A stretch of 64,000 bases of DNA from Caldilineae bacterium (GCA_020634555.1 JACKBK010000014.1:12727-76726), one strand, 5' to 3'. Shown: positions 34,007-42,622, counted from the first letter of the stretch. Notes: generated from the sequence alone by a model not told the origin. Translations and numbers: made by a program.

Positions 34007-35434
34007 CGCAAACGCCGCCAGATGGCGGTCGAAATGCGCCTCGATGGCGGCGTAGTGGGCTTCCTCGTTGGCGCGCAGCGTTGCCTTGATATCCGATCCG
34101 TAGCGCGCCAGCGCAGAGCCGAAGGTAACGTGCAGCATCTCGCGCGCGTCGAACTGGTCCAACACCGCGGGCAACTGGTCATCGGACAGGCTGCCAGGCT
34201 GCGGCGCACGAGCCGGCTGCGCCGAAACGTGGTAGGTGCGGCGATCCTCGTCGTAGCGCTCGAAGGCCAGCGCGTAGATCGCGCGGAACAGCGCGGGATC
34301 GACCTGCGCGATGGCCCGCAACGCTTCCAGATAGCTGGTGCCGGCGGTTTTCAGGTGTACCACGCGGCGCGTTTCCGCGACGGCGATGGGATAGACGCTG
34401 AACTTGTCGGACCCGCTGTGCAGGCTGAGCTTGTAGGGACCGAACGCGCGGGCGATGGCCGCATGGCCGGCCAGATCGGCCTGCAGGGCATCCAGATCGC
34501 CGATGTAGTCCACGCCCTTCTCAAAACTGCCCACGTAGCGCGGCGCCAGGCTGACCCAGCGCACGCCCAGACGGCGCAGCTCGCTGGCGATGTAGAGATG
34601 CTCGACATGAGAAGTAGGCGTCGCGGTCTCGTCCACCGACACCTCCAGTTCCCACGGCCGGTCGAGGATGCCGTCCAGGTGGCGGTACATGCGCGCAGCG
34701 TGGGCAACGGCGCGGGCATACTTCCCCGCAGCCCGCATCAGGGTCACCTCGTCGAACACCAGTTGCCGGTCCTCCAGGTCGAAGGGAGCCGCCAGATACA
34801 GCGCCCGCTGCTGATCGGGCGAGCTGTCCAGAGCGCTCCAGGGCAGCGCATCGAACTTCTTCGCCAACTCGGCCGGCGATGCTGTGTGCGCCGAGTCGTC
34901 CACGTGGTCGCCGGGGTCGATGGTGAAGAAAGTATAGCCGGCGGCAGCGGTCACATCCGCATCGTCGGTGGTTTTGAGGTGGTCGGCATCGGCACCGAAG
35001 CCGTCGCGCCAGCCCTCCTGGAACACACCCCACATCGCGTCGTCCATGACTTCCTGGGGCGTCCGGCCGGTGCGAGCGTTCTCGCGGATGCTTTGCTGGG
35101 CCAGGATCGGCGCAACGCCTTTGGCCTTGCGAATAGCGCGGATGTGGCCGGGTGTGGCAAGGCCCAACCGGTCACCGCAACCGGCCGATGTTTGCAAGCC
35201 CAGCGGCCGCGCTTGCAGCCATGGCAGCACCGCCCGCAGCGCCGCCGCGTTGGCCGGCGTCAGCGGACAAAACAACAGGTCGCCCTGCCGCTCGCCGTCA
35301 AAACCGGCCGCCGGCCCGGCCACGGCCAGGCGTTTGGCACCGTCATCCGCGCACAGCAGCGAGTAGGTCGATTCGCCGGCCGTTACCACCGAGCCGGGAT
35401 AGGTCGTTTGGCTTAAAAGTGTCGTTGTGTTCAT
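33995..35434 (-). CDS. uxaE: Tagaturonate epimerase (UxaE)
   Basis: A 479-residue protein of the UxaE family described from Thermotoga maritima, which converts D-tagaturonate to D-fructuronate and so lets galacturonate enter the glucuronate branch without UxaA/UxaB. Recognisable segments are GDRLGLATPGHIRAIRKA, AQQSIRENARTGRTPQEV, DDAMWGVFQEGWRDGFGADA, DADHLKT and YKLSLHSGSDKFSVYPI. The ATG at 35434 has AGGAAAG upstream. It lies between uxaC and the fructuronate-reducing SDR, as expected for the pathway. The C-terminal EGK and stop come from repeat DNA. Confidence 0.9.
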   Translation of the reverse strand: MNTTTLLSQTTYPGSVVTAGESTYSLLCADDGAKRLAVAGPAAGFDGERQGDLLFCPLTPANAAALRAVLPWLQARPLGLQTSAGCGDRLGLATPGHIRAIRKAKGVAPILAQQSIRENARTGRTPQEVMDDAMWGVFQEGWRDGFGADADHLKTTDDADVTAAAGYTFFTIDPGDHVDDSAHTASPAELAKKFDALPWSALDSSPDQQRALYLAAPFDLEDRQLVFDEVTLMRAAGKYARAVAHAARMYRHLDGILDRPWELEVSVDETATPTSHVEHLYIASELRRLGVRWVSLAPRYVGSFEKGVDYIGDLDALQADLAGHAAIARAFGPYKLSLHSGSDKFSVYPIAVAETRRVVHLKTAGTSYLEALRAIAQVDPALFRAIYALAFERYDEDRRTYHVSAQPARAPQPGSLSDDQLPAVLDQFDAREMLHVTFGSALARYGSDIKATLRANEEAHYAAIEAHFDRHLAAFAEGK

Positions 35435-35490
35435 TGTGCTTTCCTGTAGGATGATTTTTGCGAAAAAAGGCGACACGAGTCAGTGCAGGA

Positions 35491-35571
35491 CTCACCCTAA
35501 CCCTCTCCCTGAGGGAGAGGGAATCAGAGTCCGACGCTCCCTCTCCCCTTGGGAGAGGGCTGGGGTGAGGG
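35491..35571. repeat. CCCTCTCCC-type interspersed inverted repeat (copy 1)
   Basis: CTCACCCTAACCCTCTCCC at the left pairs with GGGAGAGGGCTGGGGTGAG at the right; smaller palindromes (CCCTCTCCCTGAGGGAGAGGG without one base) lie within. Related to 44120-44242. It separates uxaC from uxaE. Confidence 0.75.
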
Positions 35572-35596
35572 AAGCGCGCACCTAACCACCCACCCT

Positions 35597-37021
35597 TCAC
35601 CCCAACCGGTACGCCCGTTTTGCCAGCCCGTAGGCCAGGTCGTGGACCATCGCGGCGGCGTCTTCCTCGTCCACGATGCCGCGGACGATCAACCCTGCCA
35701 CCCAGTTGGCACAGGCTCGCCGCCACAGGTCGTGGCGAGCGGGAATCGACGGATAGGCGCGGGTGTCGTCGTTGAAGCCGGCCAGGTTCTGGAGGCCGGC
35801 TGTCTCGGTCATCTGGTCCAGATAGCGTGCGATGCCGTTGAGGCTGTCATGGAACCACCAGGGCGGGCCGAGCCGCACAGCAGGGTAGTGGCCGGCCAGC
35901 GGCGCCAGCTCGCGGGCATAGGTCGTCTCGTCCAGCGTGAACAGGATCAGCCGCAGTCGCGGGTCGTTGCCGTACCGGTTCAGCAGCGGCCGCAGCCCGT
36001 ACACAAAGTCGCTGGTCCTGGGGATGTCACATCCCTTGTCCAGTCCGAAGCGCTGGAAGACGATGTCGTTGTGGTTGCGCATCGAGCCGACGTGCAACTG
36101 CATCACCAGCCCGTCCTCGACGCTCATGCGCGCCATCTCGCTCAACATGTGCGCGGTAAAGCGCTGCGGATCGCCGGGGAGCATGCGGCCCGCCAGCGCG
36201 CGGGCAAAGATTGCCTCCGCTTCGTCGTCGTCCAACGGTTCCGTGTCCGCCAGCACGGCTGCGTGGTCGGTGGCAGGCGCGCCCAGTTCCTTGAAGTACC
36301 CGCGCCGCTGCTCCAACGCCTGGACGAAGGACGCGTACGAAACCACCTCCACGCCGCTCACCTCGCTGAGCAGGTCGATGTTGCCGCGCCAGCCGGCCGT
36401 GTCCAGGTTCACCACCGCGTCCGGGCGGAAGGTGGGGAGGATCACGCCATGCCAGCCCGACTCGCGGATTGCCCGGTGGTGCGGCAGCGTGTCCGTGGCC
36501 GGATCGGTGGTACACAGCACCTCGATGTTGAAGCGGTCGAACAGCGGCCGCGGCCGGTATTCAGGCCGCGCCAGGCAGTCCTCGATCTGGTCGTAGACGG
36601 CCTGCGCGGTGTCGCTGTTGAGCTTCTCGCGTACGCCGAACAGGTCCACCAGTTCTGCCGCCAGCCAGGCGCCGCTGGGCGTGCCGCGAAATAAGTAAAA
36701 GTTGTCGGCGAAAGTCTGCCAGATCTGGCGCGGGTCGGTTTCCACGGGACCGCCGTCCAGCCGCGGCACACCCAGCGCTTCCAGCGGAACGCCCTGCGAG
36801 TAAAGCATCCTTGTCACATAGTGGTCGGGGATGATCAGCAGCTCGGCCGGGTTGCCGAAGCGAAAATCCGGGTCGCTGAACAGCCGTAGGTCCACGTGGC
36901 CGTGCGGGCATACCAGCGGCAGCCCGGCCACGCTGTCATACAGCGTCCGCGCTATCCGCCGCTGTGCTGGGTCGGGGTCGAAGAAACGTTCAGGGTCTAG
37001 TGTCCACGGTGTCTTTTTCAT
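35597..37021 (-). CDS. uxaC: Glucuronate/galacturonate isomerase (UxaC)
   Basis: A 474-residue amidohydrolase-superfamily isomerase that converts D-glucuronate to D-fructuronate and D-galacturonate to D-tagaturonate. The metal motif HGH is at 40-42 (CPHGHVD); LHVGSMRNHND, LFTLDETTYARELAPLAGHY and GFNDDTRAYPSIPARHDLWR are family signatures. Length is normal. AAGGG precedes the ATG. First enzyme of the hexuronate segment uxaC-uxaE-SDR-larA-FGGY. Confidence 0.95.
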   Translation of the reverse strand: MKKTPWTLDPERFFDPDPAQRRIARTLYDSVAGLPLVCPHGHVDLRLFSDPDFRFGNPAELLIIPDHYVTRMLYSQGVPLEALGVPRLDGGPVETDPRQIWQTFADNFYLFRGTPSGAWLAAELVDLFGVREKLNSDTAQAVYDQIEDCLARPEYRPRPLFDRFNIEVLCTTDPATDTLPHHRAIRESGWHGVILPTFRPDAVVNLDTAGWRGNIDLLSEVSGVEVVSYASFVQALEQRRGYFKELGAPATDHAAVLADTEPLDDDEAEAIFARALAGRMLPGDPQRFTAHMLSEMARMSVEDGLVMQLHVGSMRNHNDIVFQRFGLDKGCDIPRTSDFVYGLRPLLNRYGNDPRLRLILFTLDETTYARELAPLAGHYPAVRLGPPWWFHDSLNGIARYLDQMTETAGLQNLAGFNDDTRAYPSIPARHDLWRRACANWVAGLIVRGIVDEEDAAAMVHDLAYGLAKRAYRLG

Positions 37022-37060
37022 GTAATGTTCCCTTGATATCGAGGGTACGCGACTGAAAAG

Positions 37061-37142
37061 TTGACAGGATTTACAGGATCAACAGGATTTTTCTCTTCCT
37101 GAGACCAATCCCAAATCCTGTAAATCTTGTTAATCCTGTCAA
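37061..37142. repeat. CAGGATTNA nonad-periodic palindrome
   Basis: Left: GACAGGATT, TACAGGATC, AACAGGATT. Right: AAATCCTGT, AAATCTTGT, TAATCCTGT. A 9-base period in both halves, inverted, between uxaC and the UroD-like gene. Confidence 0.8.
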
Positions 37143-37173
37143 AAGGTAACTCCTGCTTGCGCGTTGCCTTCAG

Positions 37174-38235
37174 TTAGCTTCCGGCGCGCCGGAAGCGCTC
37201 CACCACCTCGGCCATCGCGAAGATGTTGTCGTCCGGCGTCCCGTCGTCCATGTTGATGCAGCACAGGCCGGTTCGCTCCGGGCTGTCCGCGCCTTGCAGC
37301 AGATATTCGGTATCGGCGGCGATCTCCTGCGGCGAGCCGCGCAGCATACGGATCGGGCTGAGCCGTAGGTTGAGGAAGGTGTCCGGCAGCGCGGCGGCCA
37401 CAGCCGCCACGTCCGATCCCCAGCCCACATCCACCATGGCCGGCTCTAGTTCGGCGTAGGCCGCAGCTACCTTTTGCAGGTTCGCGCCGCAGTGGTGGAT
37501 ACCGAAGGGCTGGATGCGCGCCGCCATGGCCAGCTCCACCGGCAGGTGCAGCTGGCGATAGCTGGCCGGCGAGATCATCTGCACGGAGCAGTTGGCGTGG
37601 TAGAACATGCGCCGGTCCACCTGCTCGACCATGCGGTTGACCGAGATCGAGCAACTGCCCGTCCGCTCGCGGACCGCCAGCGCCACGTCCACGATCAACT
37701 CGCCGATCAGGTCCAGGAAGCGCCGCACCCGCTCCGGCGCCAGGTAGAAGTCGGCAAACAGGTCCTGGCCGTAGAAGTGATAGGCCGCGTTGAGCACGCC
37801 ATCGGTGTTGAGATCGCCCACCACGTAGCCATACTCGGCCTGCAGGTCGTCCATCTGCGCCAACAGATCACGCATCGGCCACAGGTTGCGCCAGTCGGGT
37901 AACTCCATAGCGTCGATTTCGGCCGCCGAGATTGCATGCGGCAACGGCTGCGGCGCGGCGTCCAACGCGAAACGAATCTGCGATCCCAGCAGCGCCGGGA
38001 TGACAAAACCGCCGGCCACGTGCAGCGACCCGATCACCGGCCGCGGCTGCGGGTTCGCCTCGCCCAGGCCCAGATCGCCGTAGCGCTGCCACAGCACCCG
38101 CCGCATGGCCACGTCGTTGGCGATGCGAGCCGCCGGGTCCAGATAAAACGCCTCGTCGAAGCTGATGCCGGCGGTCTGGCGCCACCAGTTGGGGTTGAAG
38201 ACCAGTTCGATGGGCAGTCGCGGTTGCGTGTTCAT
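37174..38235 (-). CDS. Uroporphyrinogen decarboxylase-superfamily protein (paralogue 2)
   Basis: A 353-residue UroD/MtaA-superfamily barrel (VGDLNTDGVLNAAYHFYGQD, VVDVGWG-type strand). Unlike the other paralogues here it has HHCGAN, a HxC element like the zinc site of cobamide methyltransferases, and two later cysteines (GLCCINMDD). This leaves a metal-dependent methyltransferase or decarboxylase role open. No corrinoid-binding protein gene is nearby. The ATG at 38235 is preferred (family-like start; purine-rich AGGAGAGG about 13 nt upstream). Context is hexuronate and amino-sugar catabolism; the function is unknown. Confidence 0.75.
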   Translation of the reverse strand: MNTQPRLPIELVFNPNWWRQTAGISFDEAFYLDPAARIANDVAMRRVLWQRYGDLGLGEANPQPRPVIGSLHVAGGFVIPALLGSQIRFALDAAPQPLPHAISAAEIDAMELPDWRNLWPMRDLLAQMDDLQAEYGYVVGDLNTDGVLNAAYHFYGQDLFADFYLAPERVRRFLDLIGELIVDVALAVRERTGSCSISVNRMVEQVDRRMFYHANCSVQMISPASYRQLHLPVELAMAARIQPFGIHHCGANLQKVAAAYAELEPAMVDVGWGSDVAAVAAALPDTFLNLRLSPIRMLRGSPQEIAADTEYLLQGADSPERTGLCCINMDDGTPDDNIFAMAEVVERFRRAGS

Positions 38236-38251
38236 CGCGTTTCGGCCTCTC

Positions 38252-38324
38252 CTACTCCTACTCATCCTCTTACTCGTCCTCGAAAATCCTGGAAGAGTAT
38301 GAGGATGAGGAGGAGTACGAGTAG
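38252..38324. repeat. Hexad-periodic palindrome
   Basis: Five 6-base units CTACTC, CTACTC, ATCCTC, TTACTC, GTCCTC (38252-38281) and five inverted units GAGTAT, GAGGAT, GAGGAG, GAGTAC, GAGTAG (38295-38324), separated by 13 bases. It fills the gap between an SDR stop and a UroD-like start. Confidence 0.8.
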
Positions 38325-38328
38325 GAAA

Positions 38329-39318
38329 TCAGGGCCATATCGACCTGTAAGCGGCGATGACCCGATCCATCAGCGCGTCGACGTACGGATCCACCTGCTG
38401 GCGGGCTGGCTCGGCTTCGTGCCAGGCGACGATCTCGCGGGCGCCCCAGGCGAAGGGTATGGTGCAGGCAAATCCGGGCGCCAGCCGCTTGATTTTGCTG
38501 TTATCGAAGATCATGCTGTGGCTCTTGTCGCCCAGCAGCCCCTCGCCGTGCAGCGGATCAAACGCGTTGATCAACTCGCTGGGGATGTGTACCAGATCAG
38601 CCTCCACGCCCAGCGCGGCGGCCATGGTTTCGTAGATCTGGTTCCACGACAGCCACTCGTCCGAGGTGATGTGTACCGCTTCGCCCACGGCACGCGAGTT
38701 GCCCAGCAGCGGCACGAAGCCTTTGGCAAAGTCGCGGTGATTCGTCAACGTCCAGAGCGATGTGCCGTCGCCGTACACCACCACCGGCTTGCCGGCCTTC
38801 ATGCGCTGCAGGGAGGTGTAGCCGCCCAGCAGCGGTATCTTGGTGGCGTCATAGGTGTGGGACGGCCGGACGATGGTCATCGGGAACTTTTCGTCGCGGT
38901 AGGCGCGTACCAGCAGCTCCTCGCAGGCGATCTTGTTGCGCGAGTATTCCCAGTACGGGTTGTCCAGCAGTGTCGACTCGGTGACCGGCAGGCTGGCAGG
39001 CGGGGTCTGGTAGACCGACGCGGAGCTGATGAACACATACTGGCCGGTGCGCCCGCGGAACAGGTCGACGTCCGCCTGAACCTGGTCGGGCGTGAACGCG
39101 ATCCATTCCACCACGGCGTCGAATGTGTGGCCTGCCAGCGCGGCCTCAGCGCTGGCGCGGTCGCGGATGTCGCCGAACAGCACCGTCGCGCCGATGGGCG
39201 CGGGGCGATCCAGCGATTGGCCGCGATTCAGCAGGTACAGGTCGATGCCCTGCCGGACAGCCAGATCGGCGCAGGCGGAGCTGATCACGCCCGTGCCGCC
39301 GATGAACAGAACTTTCAT
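38329..39318 (-). CDS. NAD-dependent epimerase/dehydratase (extended SDR)
   Basis: A 329-residue extended SDR. N-terminal Rossmann loop FIGGTGVISS, active-site serine segment YVFISSASVYQTPP, and Y-x-x-x-K as YSRNK. NHRDFAKGFVPLLGN is the substrate-side segment typical of sugar-nucleotide or uronate-modifying members. Its start overlaps the stop of the UroD-like gene by 4 nt, so the two proteins are made together. The substrate is unknown; coupling to a UroD-like partner is the notable point. Confidence 0.85.
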   Translation of the reverse strand: MKVLFIGGTGVISSACADLAVRQGIDLYLLNRGQSLDRPAPIGATVLFGDIRDRASAEAALAGHTFDAVVEWIAFTPDQVQADVDLFRGRTGQYVFISSASVYQTPPASLPVTESTLLDNPYWEYSRNKIACEELLVRAYRDEKFPMTIVRPSHTYDATKIPLLGGYTSLQRMKAGKPVVVYGDGTSLWTLTNHRDFAKGFVPLLGNSRAVGEAVHITSDEWLSWNQIYETMAAALGVEADLVHIPSELINAFDPLHGEGLLGDKSHSMIFDNSKIKRLAPGFACTIPFAWGAREIVAWHEAEPARQQVDPYVDALMDRVIAAYRSIWP

Positions 39319-40463
39319 GGCGATACCTCTCTCAGCGCCTCGACCATCGCCAGGATGTTCTCCGGCGGGACGTCGGCCTGGATGTTGTGAATGGTATTGA
39401 AGACATAGCCGCCGCCGGCCGCCAGCGCTTCCACATTGCGGCGCACGTCGTCGCGAACCTCCTGCGGCGTGCCGGTGGGCAGGACGCCCTGGGTGTCCAC
39501 ACCGCCGCCCCAGAAGACGAGATCGCTGCCGAAATCGCGCTTCAGCGCTGCCGGCTCCATGCCGGTCGCGCGGATGTGGATCGGGTTCAGGATCTGGACG
39601 CCGATCTCGATGAAGTCGGGGATCAGCGGGCGCACGTTGCCGTCGGAGTGGAAGAAGCGTGCAGCGTGCGGCGCGAGGCTGGCCTGCAAGTCGAAAATCT
39701 GCTTGACCCGCGGCTTGATCTGCCGGCGAAACATCCCCGGCGAAATGATCTGCGACACCTGCGAGCCGTAGTCGTCGGCGTAGGTGACCACATCAACCAG
39801 GTCGCCCAGTTCCGTCAGCGCGGTCTGCCAGTAGGCAAGCTTCAACTCCAGCAGCTTGTCGAACAGCACGCCGGCCACGTCCGGCTGCAGCGCCATCATG
39901 ACAAGCAAGTTTTCCATGCCGACCACCCGTTGGGCGAACTCGAAGATGCCGGCAAAGGCATCCTTGAGAACCACCGCGTAGCCGGCGGCGCGGTACGGTT
40001 CAGCCTGCTGGCGCAGCCCGGCTACCCGCCAGGCCGCGCCCATGTCCGGCCATGGCAAGCTCGCGATGTCCTGCGCAGTCACCTGGCTTTGCGGCAAGGG
40101 AACCTGCCAGATGCTGTAGTACAGCCCCTCGTCCTTGGGCTGGCGGTGGGTGATGCCCCACTCGTCGCGGTAGAGCCAGTAGTCGCCGCCGTCTTCCGCG
40201 ACGATGCCGTGGTTGTGGCTGTTGAGCGGGAAGAGGCCGCGCGTGTCCACGCCCAGCGCGTGCAGCAAGTCGTCGTCGGGCAGGGCAAGCTGCTGGATCG
40301 TGTCGCAGAGGACCGGTTCAACAGCCGGCAGCCCCAGTGCGTCGCGCAGCGCGCGGTAGGCAACGACGTGAATGCCGGTGACCTGGGTGCTGCCGAGGTC
40401 GAAGGGAATGCGGTCCGGCTCGCGATGGTCGAGCGCGGTCAGTAGTCGGGTTCGGGAGTTCAT
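39315..40463 (-). CDS. Uroporphyrinogen decarboxylase-superfamily protein (paralogue 3)
   Basis: A 382-residue UroD/MtaA-superfamily protein: MNSRTRLLTALDHREPDRIP, DVVTYADDYGSQ, FFHSDGNVRPLIPDFIEIGV, GGGVDTQGVLPTGTPQEV, and PPENILAMVEAL at the C-terminus. It resembles paralogue 1 in keeping HSDG rather than HxC. It overlaps the extended SDR by 4 nt and follows nagB by 15 bp. Probable role in sugar-derivative catabolism, unknown in detail. Confidence 0.8.
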   Translation of the reverse strand: MNSRTRLLTALDHREPDRIPFDLGSTQVTGIHVVAYRALRDALGLPAVEPVLCDTIQQLALPDDDLLHALGVDTRGLFPLNSHNHGIVAEDGGDYWLYRDEWGITHRQPKDEGLYYSIWQVPLPQSQVTAQDIASLPWPDMGAAWRVAGLRQQAEPYRAAGYAVVLKDAFAGIFEFAQRVVGMENLLVMMALQPDVAGVLFDKLLELKLAYWQTALTELGDLVDVVTYADDYGSQVSQIISPGMFRRQIKPRVKQIFDLQASLAPHAARFFHSDGNVRPLIPDFIEIGVQILNPIHIRATGMEPAALKRDFGSDLVFWGGGVDTQGVLPTGTPQEVRDDVRRNVEALAAGGGYVFNTIHNIQADVPPENILAMVEALREVSP

Positions 40464-40478
40464 GAGAATGATGTGTGG

Positions 40479-41258
40479 TTAGTTTTTGCTCAGCGGGCCG
40501 ACCGAGTCGGGGTCAAGGTAGAGCCGGGCCTGGGGCTGTGTGCGCAGGAACGACGCCGGACAGTCCTCGGTGATCGGTCCGTACAGCGCAGCCTGCACGG
40601 CATCAGCCTTGCGCGTCTCCGGGACGATGCACAGCACGCGGCCGGCAGACATCAGCGCCGGAATGGTCAACGTGACGGCGTGAGTCGGCACTTCGTCCAG
40701 GCTGGCGAAATGGCCCTCGCCCACCTGCTGGCGGCGCGAGCGTTCGTCCAGTTGCACCACCTTGACCCAGACCGGGTCGTCGAAGTCGGCGTAGGGCGGG
40801 TCGTTGAACGCCAGATGGCCGTTCTCGCCGATGCCGCAGGCGCACAGGTCCGCGGGATGGCGGCGCAGAAGCCGCTCGTAGGTCGCGCACGCCTGCTCGG
40901 TTGCCTCGACGGGCGCTTCAACCGGGAAGAACTCACCGACATCCACGTAGTCCAGGAAGTGCCGGTGCAGGAAGAAGGGGAAGCTGGCCGGATGTTGCGG
41001 GTCGATGCCCACGTACTCGTCCATGTGGAACACCCGCACCTGCGACCACTCGACCTCGCTGTGTTCGCGCAGCGCGCGCAGGAAGGTCAACTGCGAGTTG
41101 CCCGTGGCCAGAATGACGTTGGCAGAGCCGCGCGCCTCGATGGCCTGGTTGATCACCGCTGCAGCTTCAGCCGCCGCGGCCTGTCCCATCGCTTCGTTGC
41201 TCGGATACACCACGACCGGCAGTTGCTCGATCGTGGTTTCGTTGATTGCTGATACCAT
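40479..41258 (-). CDS. nagB: Glucosamine-6-phosphate deaminase (NagB family)
   Basis: A 259-residue NagB-family protein, which converts glucosamine-6-phosphate to fructose-6-phosphate and ammonia. FHMDEYVG and CGIGENGHLAFNDP carry the active-site residues (D80, N146, H148, D153); the Asn at the general-base position and Asp for Glu occur in some NagB-like branches, so activity on a related amino-sugar phosphate is possible. GGAGA precedes the ATG. Followed upstream by nagA. Confidence 0.9.
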   Translation of the reverse strand: MVSAINETTIEQLPVVVYPSNEAMGQAAAAEAAAVINQAIEARGSANVILATGNSQLTFLRALREHSEVEWSQVRVFHMDEYVGIDPQHPASFPFFLHRHFLDYVDVGEFFPVEAPVEATEQACATYERLLRRHPADLCACGIGENGHLAFNDPPYADFDDPVWVKVVQLDERSRRQQVGEGHFASLDEVPTHAVTLTIPALMSAGRVLCIVPETRKADAVQAALYGPITEDCPASFLRTQPQARLYLDPDSVGPLSKN

Positions 41259-41274
41259 TATTGTCTCCAGGGCC

Positions 41275-41343
41275 GTGATCGGTCATCGGTGACCGGTGAT
41301 CGGAAGTCCAAAACCGATTACGGATCACCGATCACCGTTGACC
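41275..41343. repeat. Heptad palindrome between nagA and nagB
   Basis: GGTCATC, GGTGACC, GGTGATC, GGAAGTC, CAAAACC, GATTACG, GATCACC, GATCACC, GTTGACC in strict 7-base phase from 41281, preceded by GTGATC. The nagA stop codon (41332-41334) lies inside. Confidence 0.8.
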
Positions 41344-42516
41344 GTCTTCCAGCCAGCGTCCGCCGATCATGACGCGCCAGGCGGTGAAATCGTCGTTGAA
41401 GATGGCAAGGTCGGCGTCCTTGCCGGGCAGCAAGCTTCCTTTACGCTTGTCCGCACCGATCACGCGCGCCGGGTTGAGGGTCGCCATGCGCACCGCCTCA
41501 ACCAGCGGCACGCCTACCACATCCACCAGCACCGGCAGCATCTGGTTGAGCAGCGTGCTGCTGCCGGCAAACGAGGACCGGTCCAGCATCATGCCGACGC
41601 CGTCGCTGACCTCATACTCCAGACCGCCCATGCGAAACCGGCTGCCGTCGGGCAGGCCCGCGCCGCTGGTCGCGTCGGACACGATGCACAACCGGTCGGA
41701 ACCGACACACTTCACCGCCAGCTTCATCAGCGTCGGCGGCAGGTGGCGATTGTCGGCGATCATCTCCACCGTCAGACCGTCGAAGGCCAGCGAGGCCTCC
41801 AGCAGACCGGGTTTGCGCCACGGCCCCTCGCGCACGGTGGTGCTCTGCGCGCTCCAGACGTGGATGATGTGCGACAGTCCGGCGTCCATGGCAGCCAGCA
41901 CGTCCGTGTCGCGGGCCATGCTGTGGCCGGCCGCGGCAACGATACCCAGCCTTGCCAGCCGGCGGGTAAGCGCCAGCGCGCCGGGCAGTTCCGGCGCGTA
42001 GCTCATCATACGCACCAGATCGGCGTGAGCCAGCAGCGCGTCCGGCGTGCCGTCGTCGGGATTGCGAACGGCGGCCGGATCCTGGGCGCCGGCCTGCTGG
42101 CGCTCGAAGTACGGCCCTTCCAGATGCACACCCAGCACCTGCGCGCCGGGCCGCGGCTGCGCCAGCCACTCGCGCGCGGTTTCCAGAGATGCCACCAGAT
42201 CGTCGATGGGCGCGGTGGAGGTGGTCGCCAGCAAGGAGGTCACGCCGCGGCGGGCGTTCTCGGCCGTGATGACGCCGAACGCCTCGGCGGTCGGTTCGTT
42301 GAAGGTGTGGCCCAGCGCGCCGTGGGTGTGGATGTCGATCAGGCCGGGTGTCACCAGCCGGCCGCCGGCGTCGATTCGTTCAACATCATCGGACAGGTCG
42401 TCAACGCCGGTCAGCCCGACGATGCGGCCATCCTCGACCAGCAACGCCTTGCCGGTGACGAGCCGGTCGGGCAGCACGACACGGCCGTTCAGGATTGCGA
42501 AAGTTTTGTCAAGCAT
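41332..42516 (-). CDS. nagA: N-acetylglucosamine-6-phosphate deacetylase
   Basis: A 394-residue amidohydrolase. Metal motif DIHTH (H63, H65), GVHLEGPYF with the metal-binding Glu, AAGHSMAR, and SDATSGAGL with the catalytic Asp. It releases acetate from N-acetylglucosamine-6-phosphate and feeds NagB. No kinase that would make the 6-phosphate is in the window. The ribosome site is weak. The last codons and the stop overlap a heptad repeat. Confidence 0.93.
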   Translation of the reverse strand: MLDKTFAILNGRVVLPDRLVTGKALLVEDGRIVGLTGVDDLSDDVERIDAGGRLVTPGLIDIHTHGALGHTFNEPTAEAFGVITAENARRGVTSLLATTSTAPIDDLVASLETAREWLAQPRPGAQVLGVHLEGPYFERQQAGAQDPAAVRNPDDGTPDALLAHADLVRMMSYAPELPGALALTRRLARLGIVAAAGHSMARDTDVLAAMDAGLSHIIHVWSAQSTTVREGPWRKPGLLEASLAFDGLTVEMIADNRHLPPTLMKLAVKCVGSDRLCIVSDATSGAGLPDGSRFRMGGLEYEVSDGVGMMLDRSSFAGSSTLLNQMLPVLVDVVGVPLVEAVRMATLNPARVIGADKRKGSLLPGKDADLAIFNDDFTAWRVMIGGRWLEDGQR

Positions 42517-42533
42517 GTTTTACGTCACTTGTA

Positions 42534-42616
42534 GGGGCACGGTCGGAGACCGGCCCCAGAAAACTTTTGGCTCGGGCCGGTCTTTGCTTGCACCCCGAAA
42601 GGGGCGGACCGTGCCC
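42534..42616. repeat. GGGCACGGTCNGAGACCG interspersed palindrome (copy 1)
   Basis: GGGGCACGGTCGGAGACCGG opens the element and GGGGCGGACCGTGCCC closes it, with inner inverted GGGCCGGTC. The first word recurs in the hairpin at 62914-62935. It fills the nagA-sulfatase gap. Confidence 0.7.
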
Positions 42617-42622
42617 TTGCTA

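Noticed and set aside
33895..34209. An N-terminal extension of the UxuB-like SDR reaching 34209
   Set aside because: The extension reads through the nonad repeat and uxaE sequence; the ATG at 33894 has a strong ribosome site and the family-typical start.
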